NCBI GenBank assembly: GCA_902763885.1
Contig: CACWTU010000005.1
Location: forward strand, 1 to 64,000
Reading direction: 5' to 3'
Length of the DNA stretch: 64,000 nucleotides
Origin: an uncultured Bacteroidales bacterium
GTDB taxonomy: Bacteria > Bacteroidota > Bacteroidia > Bacteroidales > Bacteroidaceae
Each line of letters begins with the position of its first letter. The first letter of the stretch is position 1. This document shows, piece after piece, positions 7,927 to 14,971 of the stretch. A program made the translations under genes and the position numbers. Under the pieces are notes generated by a model. It was not told the origin of the DNA, did not search any database, and was given only the letters and a program-made list of their open reading frames with translations.

Positions 7927-8006
7927 AAACGGATAATCCAAATCAGTTGCAAAAATACTTATTTGATACGTAGAACAATCACAGGCTAAAGAGAATCTGA
8001 AGGCAT

Positions 8007-8041
8007 AATGGCACACGGGGACAGTGCCTACTGTGCCATTT
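8007..8041. repeat. REP-like palindrome, degenerate
   Basis: AATGGCACACGGGGACAGTGCC...TGTGCCATT, an imperfect family member. It lies over the end of the RhuM-like remnant and supplies that fragment's in-frame stop. Confidence 0.7.
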
Positions 8042-8246
8042 TTCCAATCAGTTCCTTCGCTGTGATATCCCTCATCAGGGTGAAAGCAAACCATTTACGG
8101 AATTTAGTGCCTCGTTTGGACTTTACTCTATAGCCAACCGATATTATTACATCAAGGTTGTATGCTGTGTATTCGTAGATTTGATCACCCTCGGTACCCA
8201 TATGTGCAAAATTTGCACATGTGATATCTTTCTCAAGTTCCTGTCC
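8028..8246 (-). pseudogene. RhuM-family protein remnant
   Basis: Read on the - strand, about 72 codons are open, but no ATG stands at the left end and the fragment is bounded by stops. The translation contains CANFAHMGTEG, then YNLDVIISVGYRVKSKRGT and KFRKW, the characteristic core of virulence-protein RhuM family members. A full gene would be several times longer. The upstream part is replaced by the end of the YdeI-like gene, and the downstream end runs into a REP-like palindrome that provides the stop. I read it as a decayed gene from a former mobile or restriction-type island. Confidence 0.72.
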
Positions 8247-8249
8247 TTA

Positions 8250-8825
8250 TCAAACAATTCTGCCAAAATCACTCCACCCAGCCTGCATCTTGCCGTTGTG
8301 GCAGTCCTCGATGAATTTCTGCAGGGTCTTCTGGGCGTATTCGGGACGGTTGGTGTGCTGATAGTGTTGGATTCGATCTACCTTGATGCGGCGGTAGTTC
8401 TCGGGGCAGGAGCGGTAGAAACGCCAGGCTTGGGCATCGGCCTTAATGGCGTTGATTACCCAGTCCTCATAGACAAACAGCTTGGGGTTGAGGTCTGGGG
8501 CTACGGCAAGGCCGGCGGATGTCATCTCACCGGTCTTGATGAGGCGTCGGCATCGGACCAGGTTCTGCTCGCACCAGTTGCTACGCTTGCGGCGCGGGGT
8601 GAAGTGCTGGATGGGCTTGCCGTCATCGATGCGTTTCTGGGTGCTGTCAATCCAGCCAAAGCACAGCGCCACCTCTACGGCATCCACGTACCGCACTACG
8701 CCCGGGCAGTCAGCTTCAGCTCGGTTTATGCGCAGCCAGAAATCACTCACCTTATCGTGATTATCCTTGTACCATTGGTACAGTTCCTGGCGGGTGTGTA
8801 TGTCAAGCAGGTTGGTTACTTCCAT
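8250..8825 (-). CDS. YdeI/OmpD-associated family protein
   Basis: A 191-residue cytoplasmic protein of the YdeI-like family. Seen motifs are LYQWYKDNHDKVSDFWLRINR, VRYVDAVEVALCFGWIDSTQKRID and FTPRRKRSNW, which together define these proteins. Family biochemistry is poorly known, with proposed stress or peptide-resistance links. An ATG 13 codons upstream (8864) lies inside a REP-like element, so MEVTNLLDIHT (8825) is the better start. It sits three bases from the RhuM remnant. Confidence 0.82.
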   Translation of the reverse strand: MEVTNLLDIHTRQELYQWYKDNHDKVSDFWLRINRAEADCPGVVRYVDAVEVALCFGWIDSTQKRIDDGKPIQHFTPRRKRSNWCEQNLVRCRRLIKTGEMTSAGLAVAPDLNPKLFVYEDWVINAIKADAQAWRFYRSCPENYRRIKVDRIQHYQHTNRPEYAQKTLQKFIEDCHNGKMQAGWSDFGRIV

Positions 8826-8856
8826 ATCAGTTCTTCTTCTGCGAATATAATCAAAA

Positions 8857-8891
8857 AGGGGCACAAAAAGAACCGTCCCCTTTGTGCCCCT
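8857..8891. repeat. REP-like element, GGGGACGGTTCT subtype
   Basis: AGGGGCACAAA...TTTGTGCCCCT arms enclose an asymmetric core (AAGAACCGTCCCC). It lies between the end of the xylanase gene and the start of the YdeI-like gene. The same subtype recurs at 28559-28654 and 47335-47480. Confidence 0.85.
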
Positions 8892-8896
8892 GCGGA

Positions 8897-10021
8897 TTAG
8901 GGGATGTTGAGGACCGCATCAAATGCGGGCTTGGGGGTGCGGTCGCGGTTAAAGAGGAGGGGGTAGTTGGTGCGGTTGGGGATGGGGTAGCCGTTCTTCC
9001 AGGACATGCCGTCTTGGAGGCCCCAGATGGTTACGCGGTCTATCTTGTCACGGCGGTCATAGAATATCTGCATCAGCTCCTTGTAGCGGGCGGTCAGCTG
9101 AGCCTGTACATCATCGGGGAGTCCGTTCTTGTAGGGGTCCAGATAGGTTTCAAATTCCTCCAGCTGGTAGAGCGGGTCCTGGAGTGACTTGCCTATTACC
9201 TGGCCCTCCTTGGTGAGCGGAAGCACATCGACATCAAGTTCAGTTATCATGACCTTTACTCCCAATGCGGCAAAGGTGTCAATGGCGGCGGTTATGTATT
9301 CATTCTTGGGGAAATTAAGACCCCAATGGGCCTGTATGCCGATGCCGTCTATCCTGATACCGTTCTTTTGGAGCATTCTGACCATGCGGGCTATTCCGTC
9401 ACGTTTGGAGGGGCGCCACGCGTTGAAATCGTTGTAATAGAGCTCGGCGTTGGGGTCATACTGATGGGCAAACTGGAATGCCAGGCGTACCACCTCATCG
9501 CCGTTGCCGTTAAAGGCATCGGTCCACAGCGTCTTGCGGTATGATCCGTCATTGTCTATGATCTCATTCACAACATCCCATGCGTTGATCTTACCGGCAA
9601 AATGTCCGGCTACGGTCTCTATGTAACTGCGCATGGTCTCAACCATCTCATCGTGGCTCTTGGGGGTGCCGTCAGCGTGATTGAAAAAGAAATCAGGGGT
9701 CTGGTTATGCCATACCAGGGTGTGGCCCAATGCCCACAGGCCGTTATCCTGGGCAAACTGTACATAACGGTCAGCAGCCTGAAAGTTCCAGGTGTCAGGT
9801 CTGGGGTGCAGCACCTCAGCCTTCATATCGTTCTCAGGCGATATGGCGTTGAACTGCTGGAGTATGATTTGGGCGGAACGGTTGTCACGGCCGCTCACAA
9901 TCTGCGAGTTTACGGCGCATCCTATTTTGAATGCATCGGCATACGCGCTTTTAAGGGTTTTCTGGGCAAATGCGGGGCATATTGTGAGCACCGCTGCGCA
10001 TAGAATGATATGCTTTCTCAT
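8897..10021 (-). CDS. Endo-1,4-beta-xylanase, glycoside hydrolase family 10
   Basis: A 374-residue secreted or periplasmic enzyme hydrolysing internal xylan bonds. It has a signal peptide (MRKHIILCAAVLTICPAFAQ), ISPENDMKAEVLHPRPDTWNF at the substrate cleft, GHTLVWHNQTPDFFF, INAWDVVNEIIDN with the acid/base Glu, and MITELDVDVLP with the nucleophile Glu, all GH10 hallmarks. An earlier ATG at 10048 adds nine residues without benefit; MRKH is chosen. It has no attached binding module. Its end lies six bases from a REP-like element. Confidence 0.94.
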   Translation of the reverse strand: MRKHIILCAAVLTICPAFAQKTLKSAYADAFKIGCAVNSQIVSGRDNRSAQIILQQFNAISPENDMKAEVLHPRPDTWNFQAADRYVQFAQDNGLWALGHTLVWHNQTPDFFFNHADGTPKSHDEMVETMRSYIETVAGHFAGKINAWDVVNEIIDNDGSYRKTLWTDAFNGNGDEVVRLAFQFAHQYDPNAELYYNDFNAWRPSKRDGIARMVRMLQKNGIRIDGIGIQAHWGLNFPKNEYITAAIDTFAALGVKVMITELDVDVLPLTKEGQVIGKSLQDPLYQLEEFETYLDPYKNGLPDDVQAQLTARYKELMQIFYDRRDKIDRVTIWGLQDGMSWKNGYPIPNRTNYPLLFNRDRTPKPAFDAVLNIP

Positions 10022-10070
10022 AACTGTAAGGTTAGTTAATTGTTTCATTAATTACAAAAGTACTAAAAAA

Positions 10071-10143
10071 GTGACACAATAGGGACAGTCCCCTTTGTGT
10101 CATTTTGAAAACGGCACAAAGGGGACTGTCCCTATTGTGTCAC
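10071..10143. repeat. REP-like pair forming a large inverted repeat
   Basis: Two complete palindromic units (10071-10103 and 10113-10143) are reverse complements of each other (GTGACACAATAGGGAC... and ...GTCCCTATTGTGTCAC), giving a cruciform-capable 73-base structure. It sits upstream of the xylanase gene and about 95 bases before the asnB leader promoter. The rest of 10022-10292 shows no coding signal. Confidence 0.85.
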
Positions 10144-10237
10144 TTCTGTCAAAATGCTGCGCTATTATATATAAAGGTGTCAAAATGTAAATGGAGAAAA
10201 ATTTTTTGTGATAAAGTGATATTTTCTTGCCAAATGA

Positions 10238-10269
10238 TTTGGTGGATAGAAAAAGTGTGCTTAAATTCG
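10238..10269 (+). promoter_or_regulatory. Promoter of the asnB leader
   Basis: TTTG (10238-10241) and TAAATTCG (10262-10269, one mismatch to TAnnTTTG) are separated by 20 bases. The predicted transcript would start about 18-20 bases before the leader ATG at 10293. Confidence 0.55.
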
Positions 10270-10292
10270 CACCGTAATTAGCAAAACGAGAT

Positions 10293-10403
10293 ATGTCTAA
10301 AGGTTTGGTTTACATAGTAGCCAATAATAATCAGAATAATAATCAGAACCAGAATAATAATCAGGTTCGGATGGTTACTCCTTTAGACCAGCGGGAAAGC
10401 TAA
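10293..10403 (+). CDS. Asn/Gln-rich leader peptide of asnB (attenuator)
   Basis: A 36-codon ORF between promoter and terminator upstream of asnB. It contains 10 Asn and 5 Gln, concentrated in NNNQNNNQNQNNNQ (residues 11-24). Bases 10338-10368 are identical to 546-576 of the glnK leader, and similarity continues through a V-x-MV-x-P-x-D ending. GACCAG (10386-10391), near the ORF end, can pair with CTGGTC (10438-10443) of the terminator's 5' arm. Inferred role: sensing of charged tRNA-Asn (and tRNA-Gln) by ribosome stalling, fitting control of the asparagine biosynthetic gene by its product. Confidence 0.83.
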   Translation: MSKGLVYIVANNNQNNNQNQNNNQVRMVTPLDQRES

Positions 10404-10431
10404 TCATTCAGGTATATACAAAACAAAACAT

Positions 10432-10464
10432 AAAAGACTGGTCAATCTGATCAGTCTTTTTTTT
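10432..10464 (+). terminator. Attenuator terminator before asnB
   Basis: A 13-bp stem (10432-10444 with 10448-10460, one G-T pair) with a 3-base loop ends in an eight-base T run starting inside the 3' arm. It is placed 28 bases after the leader stop and 53 bases before the asnB start. Confidence 0.88.
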
Positions 10465-10516
10465 GTTTGATACGCCAGAGCAGAGAACAGAAAACAATAA
10501 AAAAACAATAATTACT

Positions 10517-12211
10517 ATGTGTGGAATAGTTTCAATCTTCAGGATTAAGAAGCAGTCAGAGCAGCTCCGACAGCAGGCATTGGAAATGAGTCGTAGGATT
10601 CGTCATCGCGGTCCCGACTGGAGCGGTATCTGGTGTGGTGGCTCTGCCATCCTGGCTCATGAGCGTCTGAGTATAGTTGATCCCCAGTCTGGCGGTCAGC
10701 CTCTGTTCAGTGAGGACCGTCTGCAGGTGCTGGCCGTAAACGGTGAGATATACAACCATCAGGCAATACGCCGTGAGTATGAGGGCCGATACACGTTCAG
10801 TACCGGCAGTGACTGTGAGGTTATCCTGGCGCTGTACCGCGACGCCGTACGTGCCGGCGGCAGCCAGGAGGATTTTATCCGTATGCTTGAGAGATTGAAC
10901 GGCATTTTTGCCTTTGCCCTGTATGATGCTGAGCGTGACGAGTATCTGGTGGCTCGTGACCCGATAGGCGTCATACCTCTTTATATAGGTAAGGATGCGC
11001 AGGGACATATCTGCGTGGCCAGTGAGCTTAAGGCACTGGAGGGTATCTGCACTGAGTATGAGCCGTTCCTGCCGGGACATTTCCTGAGCAGCCGCAGCGG
11101 ACATGTGGAGCGCTGGTACACCCGTGACTGGTTCAAGTATGATGCCGTTAAGGATAACAAGGCCGATGTGGCTGAGCTGCGTAAGGCTCTTGAGGCAGCA
11201 GTAAAGCGTCAGCTTATGAGTGATGTTCCTTACGGAGTGCTCCTGTCAGGTGGTCTGGACAGCTCCGTGATATCGGCCATAGCAAAGAAGAACGCTGCAC
11301 GCCGTATTGAGACCGATGACCAGCAGGAGGCCTGGTGGCCGCGTCTGCACTCATTTGCAGTGGGTCTTAAGGGTGCGCCTGATCTGGCCAAGGCCCGTGA
11401 GGTGGCAGATCACATTGGTACCGTACATCATGAAATCAACTATACCGTCCAGGAGGGTCTGGATGCTATCCGTGACGTGATCTACTTCATTGAGACTTAT
11501 GATGTTACCACAGTACGCGCCAGCACACCTATGTATCTGCTTGCCCGCGTGATACGCAGCATGGGTATCAAGATGGTGCTTAGCGGTGAGGGTGCCGATG
11601 AGGTGTTTGGAGGTTATCTCTATTTCCATAAGGCTCCCGATGCCCAGGCATTCCATGAGGAGACCGTACGTAAGCTTTCTAAACTGCACCTTTATGACTG
11701 CCTGCGTGCCAACAAGTCACTGGCAGCATGGGGCGTTGAGGGCCGCGTGCCGTTCCTGGACAAGGAGTTCCTGGATGTGGCAATGCGTATGAACCCCGCC
11801 GCCAAGATGTGCCCGGGCCATGAGATTGAGAAGCGTGTGGTACGTGAGGCTTTTGCCGATATGCTGCCTGAGAGCGTTGCATGGCGCCAGAAGGAGCAGT
11901 TCAGTGACGGAGTGGGGTACAGCTGGATTGACTCACTCAAGGAGATCACCGCAGCTGCCGTAAGTGATGAGCAGATGGCTCATGCAGCAGAGAGGTTCCC
12001 CATCAACACTCCCATGAACAAGGAGGAGTACTACTACCGCTCAATATTTGAGGAGCATTTCCCAAGCGCATCAGCAGCCAAGTGCGTACCCAGCGTACCG
12101 AGCGTAGCCTGCTCTACTGCTGAGGCTCTGAAATGGGATGCAAGTTTCAGCAAACTGAACGATCCGAGTGGACGTGCAGTGAAAGATGTTCACGAAAACG
12201 CTTACAAATAA
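10517..12211 (+). CDS. asnB: Asparagine synthase, glutamine-hydrolysing
   Basis: A 564-residue cytoplasmic enzyme converting Asp, Gln and ATP to Asn. The chosen ATG makes MCGIVSIF, so Cys2 becomes the N-terminal nucleophile of the class II glutaminase; the ORF's earlier ATG at 10463 would bury it. HRGPDWSG, VNGEIYNH and the later ATP-pyrophosphatase loop GVLLSGGLDSS confirm both domains, as does SGEGADEVFGGYLYFHKAP. The gene lies behind an Asn/Gln leader and terminator and 390 bases before glnN, which has its own leader. Product feedback by Asn-tRNA attenuation is the natural reading. Confidence 0.96.
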   Translation: MCGIVSIFRIKKQSEQLRQQALEMSRRIRHRGPDWSGIWCGGSAILAHERLSIVDPQSGGQPLFSEDRLQVLAVNGEIYNHQAIRREYEGRYTFSTGSDCEVILALYRDAVRAGGSQEDFIRMLERLNGIFAFALYDAERDEYLVARDPIGVIPLYIGKDAQGHICVASELKALEGICTEYEPFLPGHFLSSRSGHVERWYTRDWFKYDAVKDNKADVAELRKALEAAVKRQLMSDVPYGVLLSGGLDSSVISAIAKKNAARRIETDDQQEAWWPRLHSFAVGLKGAPDLAKAREVADHIGTVHHEINYTVQEGLDAIRDVIYFIETYDVTTVRASTPMYLLARVIRSMGIKMVLSGEGADEVFGGYLYFHKAPDAQAFHEETVRKLSKLHLYDCLRANKSLAAWGVEGRVPFLDKEFLDVAMRMNPAAKMCPGHEIEKRVVREAFADMLPESVAWRQKEQFSDGVGYSWIDSLKEITAAAVSDEQMAHAAERFPINTPMNKEEYYYRSIFEEHFPSASAAKCVPSVPSVACSTAEALKWDASFSKLNDPSGRAVKDVHENAYK

Positions 12212-12284
12212 GCCTTTTAAATATCGGTTTGTTGTAATAAACATTTTTTTAATGTCATTTTGAGAAAAAAATATGAGAAATAGT

Positions 12285-12315
12285 TTTCAAATTGCAACAT
12301 TTATTGCTACTTTTG
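12285..12315 (+). promoter_or_regulatory. Promoter of the glnN leader
   Basis: TACTTTTG (12308-12315) matches TAnnTTTG; a TTTC at 12285-12288 with 19-base spacing is a weak -33 candidate. The leader ATG follows 33 bases downstream. Confidence 0.5.
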
Positions 12316-12348
12316 CATCGTTTTTGAAACATAAAGACAAGCAAAGGC

Positions 12349-12489
12349 ATGAAAGTGTTGAAAGGATATGGTTCTGTATATGCTCTGGAGGTTGGTTTCA
12401 ACCCTAAGCGTAATGCCGGGAATAATAATTCCGGCAACTGGAACCGTTTTACCGGACATCAGGCTTATCTCTCTCCAGCCGGGGAGTAA
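12349..12489 (+). CDS. Asn-rich leader peptide of glnN (attenuator)
   Basis: A 46-codon ORF with seven Asn codons, six of them clustered in NAGNNNSGNWN (residues 22-32), but only one Gln. Its sequence is otherwise unrelated to the two other leaders, so the shared Asn cluster is probably functional rather than inherited. CCAGCC (12475-12480), five codons before the stop, is a perfect complement of GGCTGG (12531-12536) in the terminator's 5' arm. Placement, size and architecture match the glnK and asnB leaders. It points to Asn-tRNA charging as the common signal. Confidence 0.72.
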   Translation: MKVLKGYGSVYALEVGFNPKRNAGNNNSGNWNRFTGHQAYLSPAGE

Positions 12490-12527
12490 GCCAAACGATA
12501 AAACTAAAAATCTTTCAAAACAAACAT

Positions 12528-12562
12528 AAAGGCTGGCCCGCTTGGACTGGCCTTTCGTCTTT
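12528..12562 (+). terminator. Attenuator terminator before glnN
   Basis: AAAGGCTGGCCC and GGACTGGCCTTT pair over 12 positions with one mismatch and two G-T pairs around a GCTT loop. The T tract is interrupted (TTTCGTCTTT), so it is weaker than the other two. It lies 38 bases after the leader stop and 40 bases before glnN. Confidence 0.72.
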
Positions 12563-12601
12563 AATAATTAACAAGAACAAAAACACTAAAACAATACAAT
12601 T

Positions 12602-14788
12602 ATGAGTGAACTTAGATTTGATGTGATACAGGATGCTTTCAAGAAGAAGGCAGCTGTAGTGGAGACACCGGACAAGAAGACGTCAGAGTATTTTGGCGAG
12701 TTGGTGTTCAACCGTGACAAGATGCGCAAGTATCTTGATGACAAGACCTTCAAAGCTATTGTGAACTGCATTGACAATGGTGAGCCTCTGGACCGCAAGA
12801 CAGCCGATGGCGTTGCTGCCGGAATGAAGACCTGGGCAATGGAACATGGCGTGACACACGTAACCCACTGGTTCCAGCCGCTTACAGACGGTACCGCTGA
12901 GAAGCATGACTCTTTCATGGAGTATGACGGCAAGGGCGGTATGATTGAGACTTTTGACGGCAAAGCCCTGGCACAGCAGGAGCCTGATGCTTCATCATTC
13001 CCCAGCGGCGGTATCCGTGCCACATTTGAGGCCCGTGGTTATACCGCATGGGATCCCACATCACCTGTATTCATCCAGGATGATACCCTTTGCATACCTA
13101 CAGTATTCATTTCATATACCGGTGAGGCTCTTGACTACAAGACACCTCTTAAGAAGGCCCTGAAGGCTGTGAACGATGCAGCTCTGCCTCTCTGCCGCAT
13201 GTTTGATCCCAAGGTTAAGAAGGTGTTCTCATACCTGGGCTGGGAGCAGGAGTACTTCCTGGTTGATGAGGACCTCTACGCAGCACGTCCCGACCTGATG
13301 CTTACAGGCCGTACACTGATGGGTCACGCCTCATCAAAGAACCAGCAGCTGGATGACCACTACTTTGGTGCCATTCCTTCACGTGTTGCCGCTTTCATGC
13401 GCGACATTGAGATTGCCGGTTACAAGCTGGGTATTCCTCTTAAGACACGTCATAACGAGGTTGCTCCTAACCAGTTTGAGCTTGCTCCCATATACGGTGA
13501 AACCAACCTTTCAAATGATCAGAACCAGCTGATGATGAACGTGATGAACAGCATTGCCCGTAAGCACGGATTTGTAGTTCTGTTCCACGAGAAGCCGTTT
13601 GACGGTATCAACGGTTCTGGTAAGCATAACAACTGGTCACTGGGTACTGATACCGGCACACTGCTGCTGGCTCCCGGTAAGGATGCTATGGGTAACCTGC
13701 AGTTCGTTACATTCTTTGTAAACGTTCTGGCTGCCGTACAGAAGCACAACGATATCCTCAAGGCTTCTATCGCTACCGCTACCAACGCTCACCGTCTGGG
13801 CGCCAACGAGGCACCTCCCGCCATCGTATCGGCCTTCCTTGGCAAGACAATGACATCTGTACTCAAGAAACTGCTTGAGGTTCCGTCAGATACTCCTATT
13901 GAGATTGCCGGCAAGAAGGGTAAGTCAGTTGGTCTGGTTGAGATTCCTGAGATATTCGTTGACAACACTGACCGTAACCGTACATCACCGTTCGCATTCA
14001 CCGGTAACCGTTTTGAGTTCCGTGCCGTTGGTTCAAGCGCAAACTGCGCAGGTGCCATGACCGCTCTGAACGCAGCCGTAGCTGAGCAGCTGATAGCCTT
14101 CAAGGCCGATGTTGACAAGGAGATGAAGGCTGGCAAGGCCATGAACATAGCTATCATGGATACCTTGAAGCCCATCATCAAGAGCATCATAGATGTTGTA
14201 TGCTTTGACGGTAACGGTTATACCGATGAGTGGAAGGCTGAGGCCAAGAAGCGTGGTCTGGATACCCTGACCAACGTTCCTGAGATGTTCAAGTCATTCA
14301 CCACTCCCAAGGCTATCGAGCTGTTCACCAAACTTGGCGTTTACACTGAGAAGGAGCTTGAGGCCCGTAACGAGGTTAAGTGGGAGATATATACCAAGAA
14401 GGTACAGATTGAGGCCCGCGTAACCGGCCGTATGGCAATCAACCATATCATTCCTGCCGCTCTTGCATATCAGACCAAGCTGCTCAAGAACATCGATCTT
14501 ATGAAGGATGTATATGGTGACAGCTTCAAGGATATGGCCGCTGTAAGCATGGGATTCGTTACCAGGATCTCTGAGCTGGTTAACCTGCTCAAGAAACAGG
14601 TTGATGATATGGTTGAGGCCCGCAAGGTTGCCAACAAGATTGAAGGTGAGTATGAGAAGGCTATGGCTTATCATGAGATTGCCGAGAGTCTCTTCCCGCT
14701 GCGTAAGACTATCGATAAGCTTGAGGAGGTGGTTGACAACGATATGTGGCCTCTGCCGAAGTACAGAGAATTGTTGTTCATCAACTGA
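12602..14788 (+). CDS. glnN: Glutamine synthetase type III (GlnN)
   Basis: A 728-residue cytoplasmic enzyme making glutamine from glutamate, ammonia and ATP. The length (about 720-730) and motifs such as THWFQPLTDGTAEKHDSF, GWEQEYFLVD, LKTRHNEVAPNQFE, GINGSGKHNNWSLG and TDRNRTSPFAFTGNRFEFR are typical of GSIII, the main ammonium-assimilating synthetase in Bacteroidales. It is preceded by an Asn-rich leader and terminator, and followed by a repeat-filled gap and gltBD, which together form the GS-GOGAT cycle. Confidence 0.96.
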   Translation: MSELRFDVIQDAFKKKAAVVETPDKKTSEYFGELVFNRDKMRKYLDDKTFKAIVNCIDNGEPLDRKTADGVAAGMKTWAMEHGVTHVTHWFQPLTDGTAEKHDSFMEYDGKGGMIETFDGKALAQQEPDASSFPSGGIRATFEARGYTAWDPTSPVFIQDDTLCIPTVFISYTGEALDYKTPLKKALKAVNDAALPLCRMFDPKVKKVFSYLGWEQEYFLVDEDLYAARPDLMLTGRTLMGHASSKNQQLDDHYFGAIPSRVAAFMRDIEIAGYKLGIPLKTRHNEVAPNQFELAPIYGETNLSNDQNQLMMNVMNSIARKHGFVVLFHEKPFDGINGSGKHNNWSLGTDTGTLLLAPGKDAMGNLQFVTFFVNVLAAVQKHNDILKASIATATNAHRLGANEAPPAIVSAFLGKTMTSVLKKLLEVPSDTPIEIAGKKGKSVGLVEIPEIFVDNTDRNRTSPFAFTGNRFEFRAVGSSANCAGAMTALNAAVAEQLIAFKADVDKEMKAGKAMNIAIMDTLKPIIKSIIDVVCFDGNGYTDEWKAEAKKRGLDTLTNVPEMFKSFTTPKAIELFTKLGVYTEKELEARNEVKWEIYTKKVQIEARVTGRMAINHIIPAALAYQTKLLKNIDLMKDVYGDSFKDMAAVSMGFVTRISELVNLLKKQVDDMVEARKVANKIEGEYEKAMAYHEIAESLFPLRKTIDKLEEVVDNDMWPLPKYRELLFIN

Positions 14789-14800
14789 TGTTGATAAACA

Positions 14801-14942
14801 ATTGAGAATTTTTGGAGCAGCGAGAGGAGAGACTAAGCTCGCTTAGGCTATCCCGAGTCGCGACAAAAATCAACAACGGAGTTGTTAATTGAAAATTGAA
14901 AATTTATTCTTCGCTTCGCTCAGAATGAGCGGAGCGGAGATT
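14801..14942. repeat. Intergenic repeat with hairpin, copy 2, plus ATTGAAA array
   Basis: 14801-14867 matches the reverse complement of 2491-2554, but its central hairpin (CTAAG-CTCG-CTTAG, 14833-14846) has a different sequence with pairing preserved. It is followed by an ATTGAAA array (about 14886-14902) and a second imperfect hairpin (CTTCGCTTCGCTC...GAGCGGAGCGGAG). This fills the glnN-gltB gap; no leader ORF or clear -7 box was found before gltB. Confidence 0.7.
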
Positions 14943-14971
14943 AAATAAAAAGTAGTTGAAAGTAATATTAT

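Noticed and set aside
7927..8094. N-terminal extension of MtgA by 56 residues
   Set aside because: The extension translates a REP-like element and the opposite frame of a RhuM remnant; MKKRKRKYK with a following TM is the normal start.
14789..14971. A fourth Asn leader before gltB
   Set aside because: No ORF with Asn/Gln runs and no intrinsic terminator with T tract was found; the gap is filled by repeats.
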